From Platycnemis pennipes (lineage: Eukaryota; Arthropoda; Insecta; Odonata; Platycnemididae), in NCBI GenBank assembly GCA_933228895.1, contig OW121850.1, positions 29,211,773 to 29,275,772 of the forward strand: 64,000 bases of DNA. Reading direction: 5' to 3'. The notes under the pieces were generated by a model, which worked only from the letters and a program-made list of their open reading frames with translations, did no database searches and had not been told where the DNA came from. The position numbers and the translations under genes were made by a program. This document shows positions 1 through 10,083 of the stretch, one piece after another. Position 1 is the stretch's first letter. Every line of letters begins with the position of its first letter.

Positions 1-779
1 CGCTAAAAGTTAACATTTATATTTGAAGAAGGAAACGAGCCTGTAATTCTATTTAAAATAGAGTGGTTAAAGTAAAGGGTCACGTACATTTAGCTACATT
101 CTCCGGCCTCTTATGAACAGAAGTTAGATAAATGATTGATAACAAATCGATAATATGAATAGGAACAATAAAATTAGGCATTTCAATGTTTCAACATGTT
201 ATAACCTGGTAGGTGGTAGGTCTGAGCCATGCTATGATAAGCGCAGAGTCCTTTTTTAAGCAAAGTATCCAATGGAAATAAATTTGCTTAAATGTCTTCC
301 CAGATGCTGCGTGGCTAAAAGTTTCAAATACGTAGCAAGAAAATCAATGACAAAACTTGACGAACATCAGACTAAGAACTGTATTTCCTGCTTTAGAAAA
401 AGTGCAAGAGGAATTAAAACAATATTTTACAACACGAACAACTGTTATATGAAGGCATAGAACTGAGCTTATGTTGTTCCCATTACATATTTTCAAAGGC
501 AAATCACAATCGGACTTGAATTTCGTAGTACTCACTGTCGTGCCCCCTTCAGGTAATGTCACCCTTGCCACCCTATGTATCAAGTAAATAAGGACGGGAG
601 CAATAGCTATCAATGCCAATACACGATCATTTATCAGAGAAACGGATTAATAGCGTTGTCAGAGGCTAAATCGGTACCTTTCCAGTTACCTAAAACCAAA
701 ATCATAAAAATTTGCGTTCAACTAAAGCGTCATTCTGTTTGGTGAAGGTGGAGATGCCACACTACTATGCCAAACGTCT
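1..779. other. AT-rich sequence, nothing recognised
   Basis: I see only short unsupported frames here. The longest is a 91-codon minus-strand frame at 344-619, with no motif I recognise and ordinary AT-rich composition. The right edge may contain the 3' flank of the Penelope-like remnant that starts next to it. Confidence 0.5.
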
Positions 780-1500
780 TTTGGCACACATATCAGCTTG
801 CGGATACATTAAATTAAGCTGTGACTGATCTGCCGGGGCTTCAAGCTTTTCACTTTCGCGATTATATTTGTTTGTTTGAGGACAATCGCCTGTCCCGAGG
901 CTGCATGTTCCACTACTGCTGATTTTTAGGGTTGTCCCAGTCGAATAGCCCGCTAGTGTTCTAATAAGCGGGTTTTAACGGAGCTTCCGGTTTCGCCGAT
1001 ATATTTCTTTTCGCAAGTTTGGCATGGTATCTCATACACTCCTTCCACTTGCAATGATGTTGCGTCTTTCACACTCCTCAGGCAGTTTCGGAGGATGTTT
1101 CCTATTCTATCCGTTATGCCCCGGACGTAAGGAAGGAAGGCACTCTTGGGTACAAGGTTGTCTGCGTCCGGAGTCCCAATTTCCTACGTTGGGCCGTCCT
1201 TATCTTTGGCCATGATTTTGTAAAATGTTTTGGAGATGGCTCTCTAGTCATATCCATTATTCTGTAATATGGCTTCCACTTTCTGTCTTTCGGCCGGGAA
1301 ATTGGTCTCGTCACTAACTTTGCAGGAACGCTGAATTACGGTGTTGAGTACCGCATTTAGCTGTGCGGGATGATGGTGTGAATTTTCCTTGAGGTACCGA
1401 TTGGTGGAAGAGGGTTTCCTATACACCGAGTGTCCCAGAGTTCTTTTCCCTGCTTTGAACCTTAATAAAAATGCTAGGACTACTCCTTCCACTCCTCCTC
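780..1500 (-). pseudogene. Penelope-like retroelement remnant (RT end plus GIY-YIG domain)
   Basis: Read on the minus strand, the segment gives the end of a Penelope-type reverse transcriptase followed by a linker and a GIY-YIG endonuclease. Around 1415-1440 it encodes GHSVYRKP, then SHHHPAQ and a Leu/Asn-rich helix, the usual order at the C-terminal side of PLE reverse transcriptases. Around 1090-1130 it encodes YVRGITDRIGNILR, the usual lead-in to the nuclease. At 998-1045 it encodes GVYEIPC and then YIGETG, which are the GIY and YIG halves, followed by TRLLEH and, after a TAG stop, VEHAASG. The copy is dead: the RT part and the nuclease part lie in different frames, and a stop follows TRLLEH. 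In intact family members the protein inserts itself by target-primed reverse transcription. Only the C-terminal third is present, and both boundaries are approximate. The family call is firm; autonomy is excluded. Confidence 0.85.
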
Positions 1501-4500
1501 TTCCTATCCTTCTCCCACCATGGAACCCCTATATAAACTCCACCAACTCGACAAATAATTCATTTCCTTTGATAAAGTAACCAGCAACGGCCACAAAACG
1601 TCAGGTATCACATCTGGTAATAGTACGCGGGGAACACTCGAACAACAAATATATACATCTATAATGACCCGCGAAAGTTTCAACCAAGAAGTAACTCATA
1701 AGGTTCAGCTGGAGATAGTGACGGAGACATCTCTAGGATATGAACTATATTTCACAGGCCATTTACTCTATCTACGGAGGTAACACGCCTTTGTCGAGAA
1801 AACACTATTTTCAAAAAATTTATTTCTTAAACTCTTAGGTATAGTCACACCGAAGTGTGATTCCCGGATGCTAGAACAGAACTTGGTTTGCCTCCAGCGA
1901 CCAAGGCAAAGAAGCTGGTTTTCACTCCCCAGCGCGAATTTCGCCCGCCGCAAGGCTTAATACGAGGCTCTACCTATCCCCACATCTCATGCCAGCACTC
2001 GGAGAGAACATCGTGTTAATATAGCTTAGATAGATCCTCTATTTCTTCCATTCATAAGCCGAATGCTTGCCCTTCGAGTTTTCCCCTTCTAATCCCGCGT
2101 ACCTTTGCATATGCAGTCCCACCTCCAACCGTTTCATTTCCGGTTTCCAGGCTCTGATGATTCTCACTCCCCATTTTCATACATTCCGTTCTAACCCGCC
2201 AAGTATATAGACATGCTCCTTTCTTCGAACCCAAGCTTTCAGTTTAGTCCCCCTTCTCCTTATCAATCTCCCTCTTAAATCATAGACGTCTTGTCGAAGA
2301 TAAAATCCTTCATTAAGGACATCCTTGGCGTTGTGTTACAGTGAAAACTTTTTTTAATGCTCAGTGCGAGTTAAAGGATATTCCTTAAGTAGTTTTCAAT
2401 GGTGAACCTTTAGCCGCTAATTCTAATATATGCTCTGTTTGCGTTGCGTGGAGGTCAAATTTTTCTTTCCCTCGTGAGGCAGAGATTCGCGAATCTGATT
2501 AAACTTTCATAAACCTTCTGAGAATCTGTTGGTTGTCTTTTGGAAAATACGACCGGGTGTGTTTTTCGTGATTTAAATATATGTATACCAATTAAAACAA
2601 TAGGCCAACGCAGGAAGTTAATTTTCACGGGAAATAAAATGAAGACTTATGATTATTAAACATTTATAAACTCTTAAACATGCGTTTCACTATCAAAACC
2701 CGCGTTAACCTTTCAAAGCGTTCTGTTGCATTTCAAATATCTGGAGCGAGAGCCATGTGAGATATGCTGAATTTTATCAACATTAATTGATAAACAAAAA
2801 TAGTACAGATGCTATATATGAATATTTCTAAATATCCCACTTCGCGTCTTTAAAAATAAAGTATGTATTATAATGAAACCGCAATATTTACATCTTCATT
2901 CCGACAGTTGGCATTTAGTAATGAGTGGATTATATTCAGTGACCATAGTCCATATCCATAGTCTCTCTAATAGATCTCTCAACTCCAATACTCACTTTTA
3001 TCCCTTCTAACTCTTTCCAGACACGTAAAATATATTTATCTTCACATATCCCAGCACATGTTTTTCAGAAGTGGAATAGAGTACCCGTATGTTATTCTCC
3101 CTAATAGGCAGCCTTCAGGCTACTGATTGGGCATCCAGATTTAATCTACCTTACATGTTTTAGCCTTCCTTGCCTTGATTTTTTCCAAAACGTGGGAGTC
3201 CACGAGATGATCAAGAAGCCATACTTGAAAGGGGGGAACAAATTAAAACCGAAATAGGTTGAGAACATATTCATCCGAGGTTTAGAAAGTGCGTAGGAAC
3301 GATATCCGTTTTATGTCTTCGAGTTGCCTCCGTCTCTCATTTTTCCTTCCTGAAAATTCTCTCTCGCCCCTTCCCTGGCTCCATCGTAATTTTCCGCTCT
3401 TTCAGATCTTTCCGTTTTCTCATTACCGCTGCTCCGATATTCTATGTCTGCCCCTATCCCGATGACTTCCATCCACATTCTCCACCTCCCGAGAACAGAA
3501 TATTCACTCTCTTCTCCAATCAGGTTTCTCGTGCTAGTAATGTTTCTTTTCCATGGCACCGTTCAATTAATTTCGACTAGAGACCGGATGTTTCATTTGT
3601 ATTCAATGCCACTATTACCACTGTACATAACCACGGCCCAATGAATGGAGATATTGCACGGAACTATAGAAACTATAAAAAATAACAATATTCCTCATAA
3701 ATTCTAACAAAATTATAGGTACTGGGAAATATTTTTAAATTTTCATCGGATGAATGGCATTACATTTCCTCTTTTACTTAGGGAAGATGAATTAAAGAAA
3801 ATAAAAATCATGTGCATTCTTATTTTGAAAACATACGGCTCTCTGAATGGAATTGATTATTACAACTTCGGATGTTTATTTCATACAAAGTCGAAATGCT
3901 GAGCACTATTGCACTTTTTCTCTAAAAAAAGATAATATTTTTAAATTACGGAATTGATCCTGGGTTTCTAATATGAATGGTCACCAAAAAAAGGTAAACT
4001 ATATAATGCTAGGCTCAACTTTGAGGAAATTCACCTTCAGCAAAATGAAAAACTTTGTTGGTAAATTTCCTTTAAATTTAATGCTTCCTAAAGCACGAAT
4101 GGTTTCATCCACAAGAGTAAGCCATCAGAAAAAAGGTTTTACACCAATATCACGCAAATATACTACGAATACATGCAAAAATACCCTTAATCCATAAATT
4201 ACCCATTATCCAGCCTTCAAGAAATCACTGTTTAACTTATATGCAGGTCACTATCGTGAGAAAGTAGTGGTAGGTGCGTTTTATTAAAATTTTAACAAAA
4301 AGGCCACCAATCCTAACCCAACATTAGAAAACAATTACGGCATAACCAGCATTAACTCACAAAAAATGCGCTAGTGAGATTAAACTCACGCTGCAGCAAT
4401 ACTTATGCGCTATTAAGTAAATGCTTCTTATGTTTTATTTGGAGAGGTGTCAAATAAAAATGTTTAAGCCTGCTTTACTGTTTTACTTCACAACTCACAA

Positions 4501-6077
4501 TTAGTCAGTTACAATACGCAGTAGGTATCTACTTCCTATGGTGTCATGATGGCTTTGAAAATTGAAGCTCATTAGCAGACTCGGTCTGTGGGCATCGCTA
4601 ATGGTAAGCATGGAAGGGAAGTTGAGAAGCCCTTTTCGAGATCACAAGGTTAGATTAGGGCCAATGGTAACACTGATCCCTACGAATAGTACCGCCAAAT
4701 TGCTTGTGGCCGCGCCTAAGGGATGAGAAGCAAATTTGAGTTGGCATGAGGTAGTCCTACTCAATAAAAGGAGCTAGACTCAACACAATGAGTTTCATAA
4801 TTGCTCTTCAATGCCGCTACGCACTCTACTTACATCATAACTTATTTTTCATGATTTACTAAGTACTCTGTTAACTATTATGAAAGATGTATTACGCAGT
4901 GACCAAGATCAATAGGATATAATAATAGCCATTCTAAAAATAGAGCTTTTTTGAAGTTAACGATGCTGAACTAATGATGATATCTTTACTTCCCGCCTTC
5001 TATTCCGAACCATTCTTTCTTCCATTCAATTTTCCTCCAGGATAGGGTTACCAACGGGGTCATTTTTATTTGGAAATTCTAGATGAAGCAATGTCTTTCC
5101 ATGCTCGGGTTTCAGAGCAATTTCTCCAGACCAGTGTCAACTTCAAAGTGTAAATACACCATTTTCGGAGATAAACATCATCGGTGATATAGCAATGTTG
5201 CAGAAACCCTTCATTTAAATACATATAGACTTCATTTTGACGCGTTTAAAGAGCACAAAATAATATCTTTGTCAACACATTCAATCTATTTTTGATCAAA
5301 TCCTGGAACGGCGATTAAAATCACACCTTCCACATATTCGTAAAGTACGATAGTCAGTAAATTATAGGCATAAATTAGGGGGTATGCATAAAATATTAAT
5401 CTAAAAGCAGCAAATGATATTTCTTGAATTTTAAAGAAACAATGATTGAATCGACATCTACTTAGTCCATCTGTCACCACATAGCAGCTAAAACTTCGTA
5501 AAAGCTGAAAAAAGTCCATTAAGATTCAAGAGGTTGCAGACTAAACCCTTCGAATCTAGAAATTCTTATGAATGGTAGTAATTCTATTCTAGGGCAAATG
5601 TTGCATGAGTAAAACTGAACATATAAAACTCATTTGACCTTCATACTGTATACTGACTCTTTGAAGCCTATACTGAAATATACATGTTAGTTGATCTGAG
5701 TCATTATTTTTACTTTCGCCGACCTACGATCAGAGGTTCAAACAGATCAATAATCTTGCTTCCTCTAATCCCACATGAGGCCTTCTCAAATGACCAAAGC
5801 ATTCAAGGTTATTCGCATTTACCTACTTTGGAGAGCCTGCCAGATGAGACATACGAAGTCACTTATTCGAGTATCTTAAGATACAATAAAGAGATATATA
5901 TTCACAACAGAAGGGCAAGAAGATATTAGAAATTTGAACTCTGAAAGCGTTTAAACATCATCGGACGGAAGGAAGATGAAACGTTAAGGGGCAGTCCAGA
6001 GACAACCAGGTATTCTCGGTCCTTAAAGCGTGTCAAAACATGTTGCTAGATTCTGATCGTTCTCGCGATCGACTCTC
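1501..6077. other. Long AT-rich stretch without a supported gene
   Basis: No exon, RNA gene or transposon domain could be recognised. The first 80 bases may still belong to the Penelope-like copy (a TATATAGG-like stretch upstream of the reading frame). Stretches near 2050-2280 and 3300-3560 are pyrimidine-rich on the plus strand and create open frames of 60-80 codons that look compositional. The frame at 3973-4197 is Lys-rich and unrecognised. Confidence 0.45.
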
Positions 6078-6165
6078 CACATCTACGTAACACCCTGCAA
6101 GCAACCATAAGGGTGTGTAGCAGCGGGTGAACCAAACTAAGCATGCATTAGGCACATCATATACC
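6078..6165 (-). mobile_element. CR1/L2-type retrotransposon 3' end (copy 1)
   Basis: The plus strand reads catctacgtaacaccctgc, then the stem-loop signature, then an internal GTGCATG-like block. This is the reverse complement of the 3' end shared by twelve copies in the window. The order is a TAGATG-type tail, the CCTGC...CACC/GGTG...GCAGG stem, then the conserved block about 30 bases inside. It is diverged (CAACCATAAGGGTG in the stem) and has no coding part. It abuts the palindrome at 6166. Confidence 0.75.
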
Positions 6166-6272
6166 AATGGAGAAGAGAAAAACTAACAACGCAATTCCAC
6201 AAAACATTTATTTCGACACCTTTTATTTCGAAAGTTTTGTAAAATTGCTTGGTAGTTTTTCTCTTCTCCATT
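6166..6272. repeat. Palindrome with 40-bp arms, PLE terminal-repeat type
   Basis: The sequence folds on itself. The left arm starts AATGGAGAAGAGAAAAACTA at 6166 and the right arm ends with its complement at 6272, with a few mismatches. The centre holds TTTATTTCGAC and TTTATTTCGAA. The string GTCGAAATAAAT (reverse complement of the centre) recurs in the palindrome at 19788-19922, and a related GTCAATAAAT occurs at 7290-7424. This matches the arrangement expected for joined Penelope-like terminal repeats. The palindrome is seen directly; the family link is inferred. Confidence 0.6.
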
Positions 6273-6689
6273 ACGGAAAAATTCCACCAAGTTACCCCGG
6301 AAACAGTTTCTTTCTTATCATATACTAAGCTCGTTACTACATTACGCTTTCTTTAATTAGTCCAATATATCCAGAATTAACTGCAACTCTCCAGAAAATT
6401 ACTACGTTCTAAATGCAATACTGCAGTTAAGGCATCAACTGTTTGCTTACTGCTGACGGAAAATCTCTGTTCTGGTGTACCATAAACTACAATATCTCGG
6501 CACAGTGCTCGGGCCAGTTCTCTGTATACCATCTAATGAAACACAGGCTTCCACTTCTGCTATTGACAACCGTCACACCTGAGTTATTAGGAAAAATACG
6601 ATGTATATTTCTTACTGTTGCTTTTTTACGATGATTTACAACATCTATAATACTTTTAAAACTCCCTTAGACATGCCGGCAATGGGGAC
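6273..6689. other. No recognised feature
   Basis: AT-rich sequence between the palindrome and the 424-bp repeat. The 63-codon plus-strand frame at 6443-6634 shows no known motif. Confidence 0.4.
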
Positions 6690-7112
6690 GTTTACTCGGA
6701 ACCGAAATCACAATTTTTTGCACGAAATCGTTAGATGGAAACGAAAAAAGATTTTTAGTGAAAAAATAATCTTCTAACCACAACCATTCACTCATAAATC
6801 AAAAATTAAAATAAGCAAAAGGTAATACCCACCGAAAAAGCTGCTGTGATAACATATATGTCATTTTCCTCCCGTCCTTGACTGCTCTTATGGGAAGGGA
6901 AGGGAGTGGAGGGGGATTCTCGGAAGATCTGCTCGAACAGATCCTGTCGCAATCGCTCCCATTGGGTGAGCCAGCTGTGTCCCCCCCATTGCGATATGGA
7001 GGAGTAGCTTCGCGGGCTCAGTTGTGATTGGACGAAGTCGATATACGTCAGAGGTTGCACCACGCCCACTTTTCCGAAAGGGTAAAAAACATCAGTTTTT
7101 CGCCGCTTATAA
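6690..7112 (-). repeat. Dispersed 424-bp repeat, copy 1
   Basis: The reverse complement aligns along its whole length with 30014-30437. Both copies begin TTATAAGCGGCGAAAAACTG and end CGGTTCCGAGTAAAC, and I judge them close to 90 percent identical by eye. The interior is GC-richer than its flanks and contains GTCCAATCACAACTGAGCC and a pyrimidine run. There are no evident terminal inverted repeats and no coding motif. The start and end were set by where the two copies stop matching. The class is unknown; a non-autonomous element is likely because two copies lie 23 kb apart in opposite orientation. Confidence 0.75.
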
Positions 7113-7289
7113 TTCCAGAAACAATTGACGGATCAAAAAACTGAAAAATAAGTGTCTTTTTATTTTGCAAACTCTACCATATTCGGCAATAAAAAATATG
7201 GTAAACGACCCCATTCTTAAAAAGAGCTGTCTATACTGCGGTTGTACAGCGAAATTTAAGAAAAAGTATAGACAGAGAAAAAATAACGA

Positions 7290-7424
7290 TGTATATTCCA
7301 ATCGAAAATTTATTGACGGTACTATTAGTTTCAGCTCTTCTGCGCCACCATCATGGTACCTGATGATGGTACAGAAGCGCTGAAACTAGTAGTACCGTCA
7401 ATAAATTTACGAGTGGAATACACA
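7290..7424. repeat. Near-perfect 135-bp palindrome with hammerhead-like core
   Basis: The arms are 7290-7356 and 7358-7424, with a centre close to GGTACC. The right arm contains CTGATGA at 7360-7366, GAAAC at 7382-7386 and GTC at 7397-7399 followed by AATAAATTT. These are the ordered core pieces of a hammerhead ribozyme of the type carried by Penelope-like elements. The stretch between CTGATGA and GAAAC does not pair well on this arm, and pairing is somewhat better on the opposite arm. Activity is therefore doubtful, but descent from a PLE terminal repeat is plausible. Confidence 0.6.
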
Positions 7425-7622
7425 TTGCTATATATTCTGTCACTATGGATCTCCACATAGTTAAGCCTGAATCCTTGGAACTTAAAAAGGATAATATTTG
7501 CTGCAATATTCATTAAATCGTTCTCATTGATAAATAACATTTAATCCTAAAATGCTAATCTCATCAATTTTGAAAATAATTTTATGGCAGAAAACTACAT
7601 CCTTGATGAGGGTCTAGTACAA

Positions 7623-7768
7623 CTCGGCGCGGCCACTTCGGCGCGGCCACCTCGGCGCGGCCGTCTCGGCGCAAGCCACCTCGGCGCAGGCCCATCTCGG
7701 CGCAGGCCCACCTCGGCGCAAGCCACCTCGGCGCAGGCCCATCTCGGCGCATGCCACCTCGGAGCGGG
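7623..7768 (+). repeat. GC-rich minisatellite, unit about 16 bp (CTCGGCGC core)
   Basis: About nine units of the pattern CTCGGCGC plus 7-9 variable bases (CGGCCAC, AAGCCAC, AGGCCCAT) stand in an AT-rich background. The variant order is CGGCCAC, CGGCCAC, CGGCCGT, AAGCCAC, AGGCCCAT, AGGCCCAC, AAGCCAC, AGGCCCAT. The same order recurs in reverse complement at 13903-14034, so the two arrays descend from one copied array and did not arise independently. Both strands are open across the array, but only as Arg/Ala/Gly-rich compositional frames. Confidence 0.85.
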
Positions 7769-7904
7769 AATTTATTTTATAGTGGATGTTTCTAAGTGAG
7801 GAAATATATATGTGCCACATTTAAAATGAAGTGTAGGAGTTAGTTTGTTTAATTGGGTTTATATCCAGATAGTCGTACTGGTAAATTCAAAATGTAATTT
7901 TTCC

Positions 7905-7998
7905 CCCGCACTAGGCATAAGAGAACACAAAATGCAGCATAGCAAAGGGATAGGCAGGGGAAATATTTTAGAATAGTCAGTAGTGCATGATTGTATGT
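7905..7998 (+). mobile_element. CR1/L2-type fragment, 3' region without tail (copy 2a)
   Basis: It matches the stretch at 51270-51345 (GGGATAGG.AGGGGAAATA and GTAGTGCATGAT) in plus orientation. It stops at 7998, where an opposite-strand copy begins with its tail. Confidence 0.6.
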
Positions 7999-8145
7999 AA
8001 TCTACATCTACATGTACATAATACCCTGCAAGCCACCACAAAGGTATGTGGCAGGGGGTGATTTCTCACCAAACATGCACTACATATCATGCATAAAAAA
8101 GGAATAGTATTAATATACTAGTCATAACTTCCATATTTAATCCCT
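7999..8145 (-). mobile_element. CR1/L2-type 3' end (copy 2b)
   Basis: On the minus strand it ends in a TAGATG-type tail preceded by the conserved stem (CCCTGCAAGCCACC with GTATGTGGCAGGGGGTG on the plus strand) and the GTGCATGTTTGGTGAGAA block. Only the untranslated 3' part remains. It faces copy 2a head to tail at base 7998, so two insertions or a rearrangement must have met here. Confidence 0.8.
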
Positions 8146-8252
8146 TAATCCTTTAATACCGTTATAATCCTTAGTACGAATAGGTATGTATAATATAGTA
8201 TAGTATAATAAGTATGAATTAGGTTTGATCAGAGAACTAGACTGTGCAGCGT

Positions 8253-8546
8253 ACATCTACATCTCATCTACGAATACCCTGCAAGCCACCATAAAGGTGT
8301 GTGGCAGGGGTTGAACTCTCACCAGACATGCACTATTATTCATGCATAAAATTTGTAATTAAAAATTAAAATAGCAAAGCATACATGCAAAGTATGCTGT
8401 TAGTTGGGTTAGCTTTAAGTCCTTATACCAACATGCAGCTACCAATGTTATCCATTGCTGCACTCGTATTGAATATATTTACCGTTATTTATATACCTAA
8501 TTGTACGAGGAAAAAAGGACATTTTGAATCTGTCAGTTCGGTTATC
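8253..8546 (-). mobile_element. CR1/L2-type 3' end, downstream half of a split copy (copy 3)
   Basis: The minus-strand tail and stem lie at 8253-8310, followed inward by the untranslated block and the end of the coding frame (FKMSFF-type residues near 8520). Homology breaks at 8546 inside the conserved coding stretch and resumes at 10084 on the other side of a foldback element. The two halves are therefore one retrotransposon copy. Confidence 0.85.
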
Positions 8547-8548
8547 TA

Positions 8549-9048
8549 CTAGTCTGTAAAAAAAGCAAAACACCCGAGTTTGAGGAGCTCTATCGTTTAA
8601 ACGAAGCGATCAGTTTCAATGCAACAAAAAGCATACAAAAGAGAGTTTTATTTCTACGTTGGATCATTAACTTTAAAAAATCTTAGGCTCAATAGTATTT
8701 CCTGTATTTAATTTTATCTCAAAAAAGTACCCGTTTTTTGCGCGTAAAATCAGGTTGTCCAACTTTGAGCGCTTGGTATTCCCGTAGTTTTCGTTCCAAT
8801 AACTTGCGATTTTGATATAAGGAATCCAAATCTAGTAGTAACAGTTTTTAGAAAACAAATAGTTTATACCACTAAAATTGATGGAGTTGTTGTAAATAAC
8901 GCAAACCTCTGCTAACTTCGAAACCAATGGGTCAATTGAAAATTGATTGGTACTGCTGTTTGCCGTAGAATGTAATTAATCCAGGTGCGTAGAGCATACA
9001 CGTTAAATGTCAGCAGTATATTCAATATCGTTTGATAATTATTTTTGT
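8549..9048 (+). repeat. Left inverted arm of the foldback element
   Basis: It pairs with 9595-10081. Best-conserved stretches are AAAAGTACCCGTTTTTTGCG, TTCCAATAACTTGCGATTTT and CTAACTTCGAAACCAATGGG. Similarity weakens after about 8950 but continues to about 9048. Confidence 0.85.
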
Positions 9049-9594
9049 TCGTTGCTTTTTCTCTGCCTATCAAGGCAGGCCAAAACAAAGCAACAGAAAA
9101 GAGAAAGTCTCTCGAAGCCGTGCGTAGTTGCCAAATCGTGCATCGTGACGCGCAGTACCCTGGCAGTTTATGAATCATCCACTGGTTGCTTCAAAACGTT
9201 TGCTTTTAGTCATGATTAGACTATGGGTGTACGGGTACTATTTGAGGAATATGTTTCCTTCATTACGCAGGTTGATGGATCACTTGTTAGAGAATGTACC
9301 CGATTGCTCACGTTTCTCTCCCCCAAAGTTAAGGCTAATGGGAATTGATTCAAATAGTTACTGGCAATTATCTTCCGAAAGAATACACAATTATGTCTTA
9401 GAAGTTACGCCGTAGAAAAGCTCACCCCAACCTAAAATCCTTAAATTTACCTGAAGCGAGCAACACAGATACTTTAACTGTACGTGCCGGTGATTTAAAG
9501 GAAGCGCGCCGACTGCCGAGTCGGTAGCAACCACGCGCCTCTTTTCTCCTCCCTCTCCCACGACGGAGTTGCCGATACGCGTATATAAACATCT
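9049..9594. other. Central non-repeated part of the foldback element
   Basis: About 545 bases with no transposase motif. It contains small hairpins (TGCCTATCAAGGCA near 9065, CCGACTGCCGAGTCGG near 9510) and a GC-rich patch at 9505-9580. The short frames on both strands are unrecognised. Confidence 0.5.
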
Positions 9595-10081
9595 AGATAA
9601 ATAATAAGCGATATTGACCTTATTAGTGATATTTAATGTGAATGTTATAAGTACCAGCATTGCATTCATTGTACAGCATAGAACAGTAACAATCAATTTT
9701 CAATTGACCCATTGGTTTCGAAGTTAGCAGGGGTTTGCGTTATTTACAACAAATCCATACATCAAAACAATTTGTTTTCTGCAAACTGTTACTAATAGAT
9801 CTGGCTTCCTTATATCAAAATCGCAAGTTATTGGAACAAAAACTACGGGAATACCAAGCGCTCAAAGTTGGACAACCTGATTTTACGCGCAAAAAACGGG
9901 TACTTTTTTGAGAAAAAATTAAGTACAGGAAATACTATGCAGCCGAAGATTTTTTTAAAGTAAATGATCCAACGTAGAAATAAACTCTCTCTGGTATGCT
10001 TTTTGTTGCATTGAAATTGATCACTCCGTTTAAACGATAGAGCTCCTCAAACTCGGGTGTCTCGCTTTTTTTTACAGACAG
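9595..10081 (-). repeat. Right inverted arm of the foldback element
   Basis: Reverse complement of the left arm. A minus-strand reading frame running from 10375 down to 9935 crosses the junction at 10083. Its first two thirds are retrotransposon protein and its last third is translated arm sequence, so it is a chance fusion and not a gene. Confidence 0.85.
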
Positions 10082-10083
10082 TA

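Larger units (their letters stand above)
8549..10081. mobile_element. 1533-bp foldback DNA element with ~490-bp inverted arms, TA target duplication
   Basis: The left arm starts CTAGTCTGTAAAAAAAGC and the complement of the right end is CTGTCTGTAAAAAAAAGC. TA stands immediately outside both ends (8547-8548 and 10082-10083). The arms match over about 490 bases with small indels, including an extra ~18 bases on the left near 8860. The element interrupts a CR1/L2-type copy between a Glu-Ile and an Asp-Cys codon pair. Another copy has GATAGATT at that position (27113-27120), which supplies the TA target. TA duplication and long inverted ends are typical of the Tc1/mariner/IS630 group and some related DNA transposons. 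No transposase is present, so it would be non-autonomous. The superfamily assignment is an inference. Confidence 0.85.

Noticed and set aside
3444..3644. 66-codon frame in a pyrimidine-rich stretch
   Set aside because: Overlaps a minus-strand frame of similar length, with no motif; both are compositional.
7623..7768. Possible CRISPR array
   Set aside because: The period is about 16 bases with near-identical units and no unique spacers; the context is an animal genome with eukaryotic retroelements. It is a minisatellite.
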